Positions 1 through 10,200 of a stretch of 64,000 nt of DNA are shown piece after piece. Position numbers and translations under genes: made by a program. Where the stretch lies: contig NZ_PDNV01000012.1 in NCBI RefSeq assembly GCF_002849615.1, positions 87,938-151,937 on the forward strand, written 5' to 3'. A model generated the notes under the pieces. That model was not told the DNA's origin and made no database searches. It worked only from the letters and a program-made list of their open reading frames with translations. The stretch's first letter is position 1. Every line of letters starts with the position of its first letter. Source of the DNA: Pollutimonas nitritireducens (GTDB lineage: Bacteria > Pseudomonadota > Gammaproteobacteria > Burkholderiales > Burkholderiaceae_B).

Positions 1-897
1 CTGGCGCGTCGTGCCCTGGAAATTGCGGCAGCGGGTGGTCATAGCCTGCTCATGGCGGGGCCGCCGGGGACGGGAAAAAGCATGTTGGCGCATCGTCTAC
101 CCGACTTGCTTCCGCCTCTGGATCAACATCATGCTTTAGAAGTTTCGGCAATAGCCAGTCTTTGCGGACTGGAATCCCGGTTCAGCGAAACTCCCCCATT
201 CCGGGCTCCGCATCATTCGGCCTCCGCCCCGGCACTGGTAGGGGGCGGTGTACGGGCTCGTCCCGGCGAAATCAGTCTGGCGCATCGGGGCGTGCTGTTC
301 CTCGATGAACTGCCCGAGTTCGGACGCAGAGTCCTGGAATCGCTGCGCGAACCCATGGAAACTGGCTGCATATCCATAGCAAGGGCGGCGGGAACGATTA
401 CTTTTCCGGCGGCATTTCAGCTTGTCGCGGCCATGAATCCTTGTCCTTGCGGCTGGTTGGGGCACAAGAAACTACCATGCACTTGTACTAGCGAACAAAT
501 TCAAAGATATCGCAGCAAGCTATCCGGACCCTTGCTCGATCGCGTGGATCTTCAAATTGCTTTGCCCGCTGCCGATTCGGACTGGATGGATGCACCGCGC
601 GGCGAGACCTCGGAATCCGTGCGTATCCGGGTGGTGCAGTGCCGGCAGCGGCAGGCAGACCGCCAGAAGCGCGTCAATGCCAGCCTGGACGTATCTCAAC
701 TCGATCAGCATTGCGTGCTGGATCCTGCTGCAAAATCGCTATTGCAGCAGGGCATGGCCCGATGGAGCTGGTCGGCCCGTGTCATGCACCGCATTCTGCG
801 TGTTGCCCGGACCCTGGCCGACCTGGCGAATGACGACGTCATTGGCAGCAGGCATGTTGCAGAAGCCATACAGTATCGGCAGCCATGGGGCAGCTAG
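1..897 (+). CDS. comM: ComM/YifB-type AAA+ ATPase, 3' part
   Basis: This is the C-terminal 298 residues of a Mg-chelatase-like AAA+ protein; the reading frame is open from the first base, so the gene begins outside the window. The Walker A motif (GPPGTGKS) lies near visible residue 20 and a Walker B-type LFLDELPEF near residue 100. Family-typical cysteines follow (NPCPCGW, then CTCT). ComM proteins are hexameric helicases that promote branch migration during natural transformation; that role is family knowledge. The full protein is about 500 residues, so roughly 200 are missing. It ends 164 bp before rpmI, an unusual neighbour because infC normally precedes rpmI. A truncated comEC, another competence gene, lies at 41 kb. 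Confidence 0.93.
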   Translation: MARRALEIAAAGGHSLLMAGPPGTGKSMLAHRLPDLLPPLDQHHALEVSAIASLCGLESRFSETPPFRAPHHSASAPALVGGGVRARPGEISLAHRGVLFLDELPEFGRRVLESLREPMETGCISIARAAGTITFPAAFQLVAAMNPCPCGWLGHKKLPCTCTSEQIQRYRSKLSGPLLDRVDLQIALPAADSDWMDAPRGETSESVRIRVVQCRQRQADRQKRVNASLDVSQLDQHCVLDPAAKSLLQQGMARWSWSARVMHRILRVARTLADLANDDVIGSRHVAEAIQYRQPWGS

Positions 898-907
898 CCA
901 CGAGGAA

Positions 908-937
908 TAGACAGCGACTGAACAAGCATCGTATAAT
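908..937 (+). promoter_or_regulatory. sigma70 promoter for rpmI-rplT-pheST
   Basis: TAGACA (908-913) and a perfect TATAAT (932-937) are separated by 18 bp, just after the comM stop. This predicts a start near 944 and a leader of about 118 nt before rpmI. The leader contains a small hairpin, CCC-T-AACA (979-986) pairing with TGTTGGG (993-999) around a six-base loop. Such a leader could serve ribosomal-protein feedback, but that is inference. Confidence 0.65.
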
Positions 938-1061
938 CAAGGGCTTTTCCGGATATTTCTTCGGGGAAGGCAGCAACACCCTAACAAGTGGATGTTGGGT
1001 CATGCAAGCATTGCCATGTAGTCTGGCAGTCACCTACTTTCATAAACAACAGAGTTACATC

Positions 1062-1259
1062 ATGCCTAAGATGAAAACCAAAAAAGGCGCTGCCAAGCGC
1101 TTTAAGGTTCGTGGTAGCGGGTCGATCAAGCGGGGCCAGGCGTTCAAGCGCCACATCCTCACCAAGAAAACAACCAAGAGCAAGCGTCAATTGCGCGGCT
1201 CAACCGCGGTGCACAAGTCTGATGTCGCCTCGGTCAAGGCAATGTTGCCTTTCGCTTGA
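1062..1259 (+). CDS. rpmI: 50S ribosomal protein L35
   Basis: This is a 65-residue, very basic protein starting [18 protein letters not shown], diagnostic of bacterial L35, and the length is normal for the family. L35 is a small component of the large ribosomal subunit. The open frame extends upstream to about 885, but the extension has no ribosomal character and the ATG at 1062 gives the standard N terminus. The ribosome binding site (cagagtt) is weak. rplT follows after 19 bp. The usual upstream partner infC is absent here. Confidence 0.97.
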   Translation: MPKMKTKKGAAKRFKVRGSGSIKRGQAFKRHILTKKTTKSKRQLRGSTAVHKSDVASVKAMLPFA

Positions 1260-1278
1260 TTAACGGAGATCTCATACC

Positions 1279-1638
1279 ATGCCACGCGTAAAACGCGGCG
1301 TAACTGCCCGTGCTCGTCACAAAAAAGTTATTAAAGCAGCTAAAGGTTATCGCGGTCGCCGCGGTAATGTATTCCGTATCGCCAAACAGGCGGTAATGAA
1401 AGCTGGGCAATATGCCTATCGCGATCGTCGCAACAAGAAACGGACATTCCGCGCACTCTGGATCACGCGTATCAATGCCGCCTGCCGCGAACTCGGTGTT
1501 TCGTACAGTGTATTTATCGCTGGCACGAAGAAAGCCTCGATCGAACTGGACCGCAAGGTACTGGCCGACATGGCTGTGCACGATAAAGCCGGCTTTGCGG
1601 CTGTGGTTGCTCAAGCACAAGCTGCCTTGGCTGCCTAA
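1279..1638 (+). CDS. rplT: 50S ribosomal protein L20
   Basis: The 119-residue protein begins [17 protein letters not shown] and carries the [19 protein letters not shown] segment typical of L20. It binds 23S rRNA early in large-subunit assembly. In enterobacteria L20 represses its own operon through the mRNA leader; whether that occurs here is not shown. A GGAG ribosome binding site lies about ten bases upstream. The gene sits between rpmI and pheS with a hairpin just downstream, so transcription into pheS may be modulated. Confidence 0.97.
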   Translation: MPRVKRGVTARARHKKVIKAAKGYRGRRGNVFRIAKQAVMKAGQYAYRDRRNKKRTFRALWITRINAACRELGVSYSVFIAGTKKASIELDRKVLADMAVHDKAGFAAVVAQAQAALAA

Positions 1639-1661
1639 TCGATTTCGATTCTGTATTGCTG

Positions 1662-1689
1662 CAAACGGGGCTCAATTGGGCTCCGTTTG
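1662..1689 (+). terminator. Attenuator-like hairpin between rplT and pheS
   Basis: CAAACGGGGCTC (1662-1673) pairs with GGGCTCCGTTTG (1678-1689) across an AATT tetraloop, giving a 12-bp stem with two G-T wobbles. It is followed by a modest T-containing tail (tatttgg). The position fits partial termination or attenuation ahead of pheST. The weak T tract argues against complete termination. Confidence 0.5.
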
Positions 1690-1708
1690 TATTTGGAAAA
1701 GCGACACT

Positions 1709-2731
1709 ATGACTCCTCCGGTTGATGACCTGATTGTTCAGGCTGAAGAACAGTTCGCCCAGGCTGCCGATGCGGCGGCACTGGAGAACGCCAAAGCCAA
1801 GTTCCTGGGAAAGCAGGGCGCCCTTACCACAATGCTGAAAGGATTGGCTAAGCTTGATCCCGAACAGAAAAAGGCGGAAGGCGCGCGCATCAATCAGGTG
1901 AAGCAGCATATTGAAGGCCTGCTTAATGCCCGCCGCGCGCAAATGGCACAGGCGGAGCTCGATAAGCGACTGGCCCAGGAGACGATAGACGTCAGCCTGC
2001 CGGGCCGGGGCAGAGGGTTTGGCGGAATACATCCGGTCATTCAGACCTGGCAACGCGTGGAAGCCATTTTCCGTTCTATCGGTTTCGACGTGGCCGATGG
2101 CCCCGAAATCGAAAACGACTGGACCAATTTCACTGCGTTGAACAATCCCGAAAATCATCCCGCTCGTTCCATGCAGGATACTTTTTACGTCGATATGAAC
2201 GATGCGCAAGGCTTGCCTCTGCTGTTGCGTACTCATACCAGTCCCATGCAGGTGCGCTACGCCCGGATGAACAAACCACCCATCAAGGTCATTGCTCCCG
2301 GGCGCACCTATCGGGTCGATAGTGATGCCACGCACTCTCCGATGTTCCATCAGGTTGAAGGGTTGTGGATCGCCGAAGACATTTCATTTGCAGACTTGAA
2401 GGGCGTTTATACCGATTTTCTGCGGGCGTTTTTTGAAACCGACGAGCTGACACTGCGGTTTCGACCATCATTCTTCCCGTTCACCGAACCCTCGGCCGAG
2501 ATAGACATGATGTTCGGCTCAGGTCCGAATCAAGGCAAGTGGCTTGAAATATCCGGCTCGGGGCAGGTGCATCCCGAGGTTGTCCGCAACTTTGGGCTCG
2601 ATCCGGAACGATACATTGGCTTTGCCTTCGGATCGGGACTCGAGCGTCTCACGATGCTGCGTTATGGCGTCAATGACTTGCGCCAGTTTTTTGAAGGCGA
2701 CCTGCGCTTCTTGCGCCAATTCAACCGCTAG
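1709..2731 (+). CDS. pheS: Phenylalanyl-tRNA synthetase alpha subunit
   Basis: This 340-residue class II synthetase subunit holds the catalytic centre that activates phenylalanine and charges tRNA-Phe as an (alpha beta)2 tetramer with PheT. An N-terminal coiled-coil region (about 1-90) precedes the catalytic domain. Motif 2 (FHQVEGLWI) and motif 3 ([14 protein letters not shown]) are both present. The ATG at 1709 was chosen because residues upstream in the open frame overlap rplT and are not PheS-like, and the length is then standard. pheT follows after 100 bp. Confidence 0.96.
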   Translation: MTPPVDDLIVQAEEQFAQAADAAALENAKAKFLGKQGALTTMLKGLAKLDPEQKKAEGARINQVKQHIEGLLNARRAQMAQAELDKRLAQETIDVSLPGRGRGFGGIHPVIQTWQRVEAIFRSIGFDVADGPEIENDWTNFTALNNPENHPARSMQDTFYVDMNDAQGLPLLLRTHTSPMQVRYARMNKPPIKVIAPGRTYRVDSDATHSPMFHQVEGLWIAEDISFADLKGVYTDFLRAFFETDELTLRFRPSFFPFTEPSAEIDMMFGSGPNQGKWLEISGSGQVHPEVVRNFGLDPERYIGFAFGSGLERLTMLRYGVNDLRQFFEGDLRFLRQFNR

Positions 2732-2831
2732 CCAAACAAGCCGTTTATAGCGCTGAATTGTCGGTATGTACTGACTTACAATTCCTGCGATCAAGCCCTT
2801 GCAGTAGTTAAACGAATCCAACGAGTATCTT

Positions 2832-5240
2832 ATGCAATTCCCCGAGTCCTGGCTGCGTGCTTTTGTCAATCCCGACCTCGATACGGATGCCTTGTCGCAT
2901 CAATTGACCATGGCCGGCCTTGAGGTCGAGGAAACGACGTCCGCGGCGCCGCCGTTCAGCGGCATTGTCGTGGCGCACATTGTCGACGTGGCGCCTCATC
3001 CCAATGCTGACAAGCTAAGGGTGTGCCAGGTCGACGACGGTAGCGGCGCGCTATTGCAGATCGTTTGCGGGGCGCCCAACGCAGCAACTGGCATCAAGGT
3101 GCCTTTGGCGCGTGTCGGGGCACACCTTCCTGGCGGCATGGAAATAGGCACTGCCAGGATGCGCGGTGTGGAATCGGCCGGCATGTTGTGCTCGGCTCGC
3201 GAATTGGGGCTGTCGCAGGACCACGCCGGCTTGCTGGAACTGGATGCCGATGCACCCGTCGGCCAGTCGCTGCGTCAGGCGCTTGATCTTGACGATACAC
3301 TCTTCACCCTTAAACTGACCCCCAATCGCGCCGACTGCCTGTCGATCCTGGGCGTTGCCCGCGAGGTATCGGCTCTTACCGGCGCAACGCTCACTTTGCC
3401 TTCCTTCGAGCCGGTTGCCGTCACCTTGACAGACCGTCTAGCGGTCACCGTCGAGGCACCCGACCTTTGCGGGCGCTTTGCCGGACGCGTTATCCGGGGC
3501 GTAAATGCCAGGGCACAGACGCCGTCGTGGATGAGAACCCGCCTTGAGCGCGCCGGTCAGCGCTCGGTTTCAGCGCTGGTCGATATTTCCAACTACGTGA
3601 TGCTCGAGCTTGGACGCCCCACGCATGTGTTTGATTTAAAGCGCATACAGGGCGGTTTGTCGGTACGCTGGGGCAAGAAAGGCGAAACCCTTGAACTTCT
3701 TAACGGCCAGACGGTAGAAATCGACGAGAGCGTCGGCATCATCGCCGCCGGTAATGTCGTTGAGAGCCTTGCGGGCATCATGGGTGGCGAAGCGACTGCC
3801 GTAACGCTTGACACCACCGACATCTACCTGGAAGGAGCGTTCTGGTGGCCCGAGGCCATCATGGGGCGGGCGCGGCGTTATAAATTCAGCTCCGAAGCCA
3901 GCCATCGCTTCGAACGTGGCGTGGACTTTGAATCCGTCACCGAGCACCTGGAATTGATGACTCGCTTGCTGGTGGATATCTGCGGTGGTGAAGCAGGGCC
4001 ACTCGATGACCAGATCATCAGGTTGCCGGAACGCGCGCCGGTCAATATGCGTCTGCAACGCTGTCATCGTGTCCTGGGCGTACCCGTGGCGCAACAGGAA
4101 GTTGAACAAATTTTCACGCGCCTGGGCTTACCTTTCGAGGTGGAGGAGGGGACATTCACTGTAAAACCGCCTTCGTACCGGTTCGATTTGTTCATCGAGG
4201 AAGACCTCATCGAAGAAGTGGCGCGGATCTATGGTTTTGAGCGCATGCCCGATGTGCCCCCGATTGCACCGGCAAAGATGCTCTCACGTCCCGAAGCCTT
4301 ACGCGGCCCGCACACCTTGCGCGAACGCATGGCGGACCTGGACTACCAGGAAGTTATTAACTTTGCCTTCGTTGAAGACGCCTGGGAACGTGATTATGCC
4401 GGCAACCACGATCCCATCCGTTTGCTCAACCCCATAGCAAGCCAGCTGGCCGTCATGCGCTCGAGCCTGATCGGCGGCTTGCTGGCCAATATCGTGCACA
4501 ATGCCAATCGGAAGCAAAACCGTGTCCGTGTCTTTGAACTGGGACGGGTATTCCTGCGCGATTCGTCCGTGGTCGATGGCGATCTTAGCGTGGCGGGTGT
4601 GCGTCAGCCACAATACCTGTCCGGCGCGGCATGGGGGCCTGTGGTGGACGAGCAGTGGGGTTTGCCAACGCGGCAGGTCGATTTCTACGATATAAAGAAG
4701 GACCTCGAAACCCTGCTGGGGACCCAGGCAAGCCGACTGATATGCGCGCCGGCAAGCTACCCAGCGCTGCACCCAGGCCGTTCGGCCAGACTTGAACTGG
4801 ATGGCGTCGCGGTAGGCTGGATGGGCGAGATACATCCGCGCTGGGCGCAGCAAAGCGATTTGATTCATGCTCCGGTGGTGTTCGAGATCGACGTTGCCGC
4901 CATCTCGGTCAATGCCATGCCAGCACCGGCGGAATTGTCCCGCCAGCCGGTGGTCATCCGCGACTTGGCCGTATGGGTTAAGGACGATGCATCGTATCAG
5001 GATTTGTTGAATACGCTTACCCAAACGATAGCGTCCAATGCTACTCTTGAAATAGTCAACGATATCAAGCTGTTTGACGTGTGGCGCGATAAGTCCGCAC
5101 AAACCGGGGAAAAGAGCATGGCCTTCCGTTTCTGGCTGCAAGGACACGAATCGACGCTGGACGACGAAACCGTCGAGCAGTGCATCAGTGGCCTGTTGCA
5201 GGCGCTCGTCAGCCAGCACGGCGTGCGCCCGCGCGCTTAA
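2832..5240 (+). CDS. pheT: Phenylalanyl-tRNA synthetase beta subunit
   Basis: The 802-residue beta subunit has the family domain order. An EMAP/OB tRNA-binding domain sits near 40-150 (HPNADKLRVCQVD), then B3/B4 editing and B5 domains, and a C-terminal ferredoxin-fold anticodon-binding domain (about 705-800). It contributes tRNA recognition and hydrolysis of mis-charged Tyr-tRNA. The start MQFPESWLRAFVNP is the usual N terminus of the family, although the upstream ribosome binding site is poor. ihfA starts 15 bp after the stop behind a clear aaaggag site, consistent with the classical pheST-ihfA arrangement. Confidence 0.96.
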   Translation: MQFPESWLRAFVNPDLDTDALSHQLTMAGLEVEETTSAAPPFSGIVVAHIVDVAPHPNADKLRVCQVDDGSGALLQIVCGAPNAATGIKVPLARVGAHLPGGMEIGTARMRGVESAGMLCSARELGLSQDHAGLLELDADAPVGQSLRQALDLDDTLFTLKLTPNRADCLSILGVAREVSALTGATLTLPSFEPVAVTLTDRLAVTVEAPDLCGRFAGRVIRGVNARAQTPSWMRTRLERAGQRSVSALVDISNYVMLELGRPTHVFDLKRIQGGLSVRWGKKGETLELLNGQTVEIDESVGIIAAGNVVESLAGIMGGEATAVTLDTTDIYLEGAFWWPEAIMGRARRYKFSSEASHRFERGVDFESVTEHLELMTRLLVDICGGEAGPLDDQIIRLPERAPVNMRLQRCHRVLGVPVAQQEVEQIFTRLGLPFEVEEGTFTVKPPSYRFDLFIEEDLIEEVARIYGFERMPDVPPIAPAKMLSRPEALRGPHTLRERMADLDYQEVINFAFVEDAWERDYAGNHDPIRLLNPIASQLAVMRSSLIGGLLANIVHNANRKQNRVRVFELGRVFLRDSSVVDGDLSVAGVRQPQYLSGAAWGPVVDEQWGLPTRQVDFYDIKKDLETLLGTQASRLICAPASYPALHPGRSARLELDGVAVGWMGEIHPRWAQQSDLIHAPVVFEIDVAAISVNAMPAPAELSRQPVVIRDLAVWVKDDASYQDLLNTLTQTIASNATLEIVNDIKLFDVWRDKSAQTGEKSMAFRFWLQGHESTLDDETVEQCISGLLQALVSQHGVRPRA

Positions 5241-5255
5241 AGGAGTAACAGAGTA

Positions 5256-5579
5256 ATGACTATTGATCACACCCTGACCAAGGCCGAGCTTGCCGAGCTG
5301 CTATTTGACCGCGTGGGACTGAACAAGCGTGAAGCCAAAGATATCGTCGATACGTTCTTCGAGGAGATACGCGATTCGCTTGCGCGCGGCGTCGAAGTCA
5401 AGTTGTCGGGATTCGGCAATTTCCAGGTCCGGGACAAGCCCCCGCGCCCGGGTCGCAACCCCAAGACTGGCGAGGTCATACCTATCGCGGCGCGCCGGGT
5501 GGTGACATTTCACGCCAGCCAGAAGCTGAAAGGCGCTGTCGAAAATAGCGGCACTGTCGCCGCCCCGGAAAAAGAATAG
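5256..5579 (+). CDS. ihfA: Integration host factor alpha subunit
   Basis: This 107-residue HU/IHF-fold protein includes the beta-arm segment [10 protein letters not shown], whose proline intercalates DNA, and the [13 protein letters not shown] core. IhfA dimerises with IhfB to bend DNA sharply in recombination, replication and transcription. Assignment to IHF-alpha rather than HU rests on the sequence and on the position directly after pheT, which is conserved. The ribosome binding site aaaggag lies at the end of pheT. Confidence 0.95.
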   Translation: MTIDHTLTKAELAELLFDRVGLNKREAKDIVDTFFEEIRDSLARGVEVKLSGFGNFQVRDKPPRPGRNPKTGEVIPIAARRVVTFHASQKLKGAVENSGTVAAPEKE

Positions 5580-5664
5580 CCCGCCACGGATGGCATACGA
5601 GCCGTCGATGCTGGATGTTCCTCCTCAAATTGGTGTTCTCAATTAACCGGCCTACAATCTGCTC

Positions 5665-6069
5665 ATGAGTTCTAGCGAAAAACCTGTCACCTTGCCTCCC
5701 ATCCCTGCCAAGCGGTATTTCACGATAGGCGAAGTCAGTGATCTGTGTTGTGTCAAACCCCATGTATTGCGCTATTGGGAGCAGGAATTTACTCAACTCA
5801 AGCCGGTCAAGCGGCGAGGAAATCGCCGGTACTATCAGCACCACGAGGTATTGCTGATTCGCCGCATACGCGATCTGCTTTATGAACAAGGTTTCACCAT
5901 CAGCGGCGCCCGCAATCGCCTGGGTGATACCCACGAGGTGCCGCATGATCAAGATGCCGCTGTGCGTCTGTCGGGCGCCGAGCTGCAGGGGCTGCGCAAC
6001 GACCTGATCGCCGTCAAAGAAATGCTGTCCAGCGCGCTTGAAGAAACGAACGGCGTCCGCAACTTTTAA
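5665..6069 (+). CDS. MerR-family transcriptional regulator
   Basis: The 134-residue protein has an N-terminal winged helix of MerR type (about 20-90: KRYFTIGEVSDLC through RRIRDLLYEQGFTISGARN). It then has a short helix and no metal-binding cysteine pattern. It is the regulator conserved downstream of ihfA in many beta- and gammaproteobacteria; its ligand is unknown. In related genomes a tRNA-Pro gene often follows, but here a serine dehydratase begins 20 bp later, so the downstream neighbourhood has changed. Confidence 0.88.
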   Translation: MSSSEKPVTLPPIPAKRYFTIGEVSDLCCVKPHVLRYWEQEFTQLKPVKRRGNRRYYQHHEVLLIRRIRDLLYEQGFTISGARNRLGDTHEVPHDQDAAVRLSGAELQGLRNDLIAVKEMLSSALEETNGVRNF

Positions 6070-6089
6070 TCCACTGAGGTGCTGCCGCC

Positions 6090-7475
<1,386 letters not shown>

Positions 7476-7488
7476 AAGATCCGCAGCG

Positions 7489-8565
7489 CTATTGGCCGGG
7501 CGTCAACCCGTCGGCAGGCGGCGGGTTAACCGCCGACCTGCCAAATGTCACGACGCGTCCTATGAACAGTATGGGCCCGCTTGGGCTGGCGGTCGGAGAC
7601 CCGCCGGCTGGTTCCTGGGTCATTTCGAATAGTTGGTCCGGTCCGATTTCGCCCATGAGTGTGGCAGGTACCGTCACCGGTTGATTTACGTCTATCAAGC
7701 CAAGCGACCGTGGCTGCGTCATGGTCTTGTTATAGGTCCAGAGCTGGACCGACGCGTCAGCCGGAACATCGCTGCGCACCTGCGGATTCATCAGGACATT
7801 GCCTTGAGGATCTATGGTGACAACCCAGCCGGGCGTTGAACTTTGTCCGGGTGCCTGCATGATCGCAGCCCTCGTCGCTGCGACTTCTACGACGGTAATC
7901 GGTGGGGCAGCCGGTTCGTTGGGCATGAGTCCCAATACGATCGCAATCGAAGCAAAGATGCCGCTTGCGATGCGCCAGAACCATATATTGCCCTTCTTCG
8001 GCTTGGCTACTGGCTCTGACACGGGTTTCACCGTGGGTTCAGGTTTCATCGCCTTCTTTGGCGAACCAGTCGGAGCCTTGGTGTGGGATGCGCTGGCGGC
8101 CGTTTTCTTTTCAGTCGCGGGGACGGAAGCCCTGTTTTGCGGAGATTCGAGAGGTTTCTCCCTGGTGCGCAGCACAGTGGCCACCGTGAGTGGTGCTTCC
8201 TGTTCCGATTTCTGTGCACTAGCCGCTGTCCGCTCGGGCGCCCGGATGGGTGGCTGCGCAATAGGAGCTACTTTCCTGATTGCGGCGGGAATCGTTGCAG
8301 GGGTCGCTGGATTTGCAGGACGTTTGGTGGTGGAGTGTCCTAGAGTCGCTTGCAGGCGCTGCAGTGATTGAGGTCCTGGATGGACGGGCGCAAGCAAATC
8401 GACCAATTCGAGGAAGTGACTTTCCCACTTCAATGCCACCGCGGCGGCCTGGATGTCTTCGCCCAGCAGTTGTTGCGCCTGTGATGACTCCTGCGAATTT
8501 AGGAGGCCCAGCGTATATTCCGCGATCAGGATCTCGCGATCGTAAGTTGTCGGCGAGCTGCTCAT
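7489..8565 (-). CDS. Membrane anti-sigma factor, RskA-like
   Basis: The 358-residue protein pairs with the upstream ECF sigma factor. An N-terminal helical sigma-binding region (about 1-65; EYTLGLL motif) is followed by a long Pro/Ala/Lys linker (about 75-190). One transmembrane helix lies near 193-214, and the outer domain resembles the anti-sigma-K factor RskA C-terminal domain. The start at 8565 overlaps the sigma stop by ATGA, indicating translational coupling; an upstream in-frame ATG at 8610 lies inside the sigma gene and is less likely. The long low-complexity linker is unusual and could span the periplasm. The signal it senses is unknown. Confidence 0.85.
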   Translation of the reverse strand: MSSSPTTYDREILIAEYTLGLLNSQESSQAQQLLGEDIQAAAVALKWESHFLELVDLLAPVHPGPQSLQRLQATLGHSTTKRPANPATPATIPAAIRKVAPIAQPPIRAPERTAASAQKSEQEAPLTVATVLRTREKPLESPQNRASVPATEKKTAASASHTKAPTGSPKKAMKPEPTVKPVSEPVAKPKKGNIWFWRIASGIFASIAIVLGLMPNEPAAPPITVVEVAATRAAIMQAPGQSSTPGWVVTIDPQGNVLMNPQVRSDVPADASVQLWTYNKTMTQPRSLGLIDVNQPVTVPATLMGEIGPDQLFEMTQEPAGGSPTASPSGPILFIGRVVTFGRSAVNPPPADGLTPGQ

Positions 8566-9089
8566 ACTGGCTGTTGCTCCACGATGCGGTTCAGGCCGGT
8601 TTGCACGCATTGTTTGATGTGTGCTGCTGGCGCATCGAGACGTGCCGCAATTTGTTCGTACGTATAGCCATTATAGAAAGCCATCAATAGGGGCCGCCGC
8701 TGCGCTTCATCGAGTGCGGCAATGGCGTCGAGAATCGTGGAGGAGGGTGAATGATCGCCGCCTGTGTCGGGCAGTTTTTCGGTCCAGCCCATGTCCAGGG
8801 ATTGAGCTGGGCGCGACAGCCGCAGCCGATGTAGCGCCCTGTAGCGCAGGATGCTGTACATCCAGGCGCGACCAGCGCCGAGGCCGGGATCGTAGCTGTT
8901 CGCATGTTTCCAGATCGATACAAAGGTATCCCGCATCAGATCTTCAGCGATAGTGCGCTGGGCGAGCATCTTCAGGCACAAGGCCAGCATGCGGGGCGAC
9001 TCATGCTGGTACAAATCTTGAAGTGCATCCTGATCGCCTTGCGCGCACGCAAATAGCGCCGCTTCGTAATCGAAGGGTGAAACAACCAT
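8562..9089 (-). CDS. ECF RNA polymerase sigma factor
   Basis: This is a 175-residue ECF sigma factor with region 2 (ALQDLYQHESPRMLALCLKML, then AEDLMRDTFVSIWKHA) and region 4 (LLMAFYNGYTYEQIAARL). It directs RNA polymerase to an unknown regulon and is probably held inactive by the membrane anti-sigma factor translated with it. The start at 9089 has a good ribosome binding site (ggagatagt); an upstream ATG at 9185 would add residues without sigma character. A repeated palindrome lies just upstream. Confidence 0.9.
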   Translation of the reverse strand: MVVSPFDYEAALFACAQGDQDALQDLYQHESPRMLALCLKMLAQRTIAEDLMRDTFVSIWKHANSYDPGLGAGRAWMYSILRYRALHRLRLSRPAQSLDMGWTEKLPDTGGDHSPSSTILDAIAALDEAQRRPLLMAFYNGYTYEQIAARLDAPAAHIKQCVQTGLNRIVEQQPV

Positions 9090-9104
9090 ACTATCTCCGT
9101 TTTC

Positions 9105-9131
9105 GTCCGGGACCAGGTTTGTCCGGGACAA
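9105..9131. promoter_or_regulatory. Tandem GTCCGGGAC palindromes before the ECF sigma gene
   Basis: The 9-bp palindrome GTCCGGGAC occurs twice, at 9105-9113 and 9121-9129, 16 bp apart. The second copy extends to TTGTCCGGGACAA (9119-9131). Paired palindromes 15-30 bp before a sigma start suggest an operator or an mRNA structure. No regulator is identified. Confidence 0.45.
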
Positions 9132-9199
9132 CGTTATTGTATTAGGAGTTTTCGGACGATACGAGCGGTGGACATGGAAGGTCAATAAATAAAATCAGC

Positions 9200-10174
9200 T
9201 CAGGACGGCTCGATACCAGCCTTCTTGATGATTGCTCCCCACTTTCCGGTTTCTTTTTTCTGGAAGTCTGCCAGTTCAGCGGGTGTCGATGTGACGGGCT
9301 TGGTGCCAGTGCTGGCGTAGAACTGTTTTGCAGCCGCGCGTGTGGTCGCCCCGACCAGCAGTTCGTTTAGCCGGTTCACGACCGCATCCGGGGTCTTGGC
9401 GGGAACGTATGCCGCGAACCAGTACCCCATTTCATAGCCCGGAACCCCTGCGGAACTAATGGTGGGTACGGTTGGCGCGAGCGATGAGGGCTCCACCGTG
9501 GTCACGCCCAACGCCCGCAGCTTATCCGCCTTGACCTGCGGCAGACCGGTGGCCATATCGGCCATCATCATGTCAATCTGCCCGCCCAATAAATCAGTGA
9601 TGACCAACGGGTTGCTCTTGTAAGGGACGTGCAATAGCTGTACATCGGCCATTTGTTGAAAGAGTTCGCCTGCAACCCGGCTGCTGGAACTGCCGCTGCC
9701 AAAAGAGAGTTTTCCAGGATTCTCCTTAGCGATCTTTATAAAGTCACCTACTGTCTTGGCCGGGGAGGATGGATTCACAACCATGATCTGGCCGCCAGTT
9801 CCGAGGAGGGTGACTGGCGCAAAATCCTGGACCGGGTCGTAACTGAGTTTCTTGTAAAGGTGCGGGTTGGCTGATTGTGAGGTGTTGGTAGTGATAAGCA
9901 CGCGGTAGCCATCCGGTGTCGCGCGAGCGACATCGCTGGCACCTATCATGGCGCTTGCTCCGGGTTTATTCTCGATGACCACTGTCTGGCCGGCTTGTTC
10001 TGTCACACCTTGGGCAATGGCACGCGCCAGCTGGTCAGTGGCGCTCCCAGGACCGAAGGGTACTACGAAAGTGATCGGGCGGCTGGGGAAGGTGTCCTGG
10101 GCTTGCGCAGCCCATGGCACGCACAAGCTTATGGCAGTTGCCAATATCGTTTTCTTGATTTTTGTATGAAACAT
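9200..10174 (-). CDS. Bug/TctC-type periplasmic binding protein
   Basis: The 324-residue protein has a cleavable signal peptide (MFHTKIKKTILATAISLCVPWAAQAQ). Mature hallmarks of the Bug family are PSRPITFVVPFGPGSATD, GASDVARATPDGYRVL and HVPYKSNPLVITDLLGGQID. Bug proteins bind carboxylates or amides in the periplasm and are abundant in Alcaligenaceae, often without dedicated membrane partners. Here it is the third gene of an AtuA-family operon on the minus strand, 26 bp after the small AtuA-associated gene. It may deliver the substrate of that pathway. Confidence 0.93.
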   Translation of the reverse strand: MFHTKIKKTILATAISLCVPWAAQAQDTFPSRPITFVVPFGPGSATDQLARAIAQGVTEQAGQTVVIENKPGASAMIGASDVARATPDGYRVLITTNTSQSANPHLYKKLSYDPVQDFAPVTLLGTGGQIMVVNPSSPAKTVGDFIKIAKENPGKLSFGSGSSSSRVAGELFQQMADVQLLHVPYKSNPLVITDLLGGQIDMMMADMATGLPQVKADKLRALGVTTVEPSSLAPTVPTISSAGVPGYEMGYWFAAYVPAKTPDAVVNRLNELLVGATTRAAAKQFYASTGTKPVTSTPAELADFQKKETGKWGAIIKKAGIEPS

Positions 10175-10200
10175 GATGGTCTCCTGGGATTTGATTTGTT

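Noticed and set aside
885..1061. N-terminal extension of L35 by 59 residues
   Set aside because: Real L35 begins [10 protein letters not shown]; the upstream segment holds the promoter and leader.
1514..2350. Long minus-strand open frame across rplT and pheS
   Set aside because: It is antisense to two certain genes and shows no family features. The same applies to the minus-strand frames at 4299-5270 and 20930-21835.
2743..2800. Imperfect inverted repeat (aattgt...acaatt) between pheS and pheT
   Set aside because: Only 6-bp arms with interior mismatches; not distinguishable from chance.
6070..6089. tRNA-Pro expected after the merR-type gene
   Set aside because: Only 20 bp separate this gene from sdaA; no tRNA fits.
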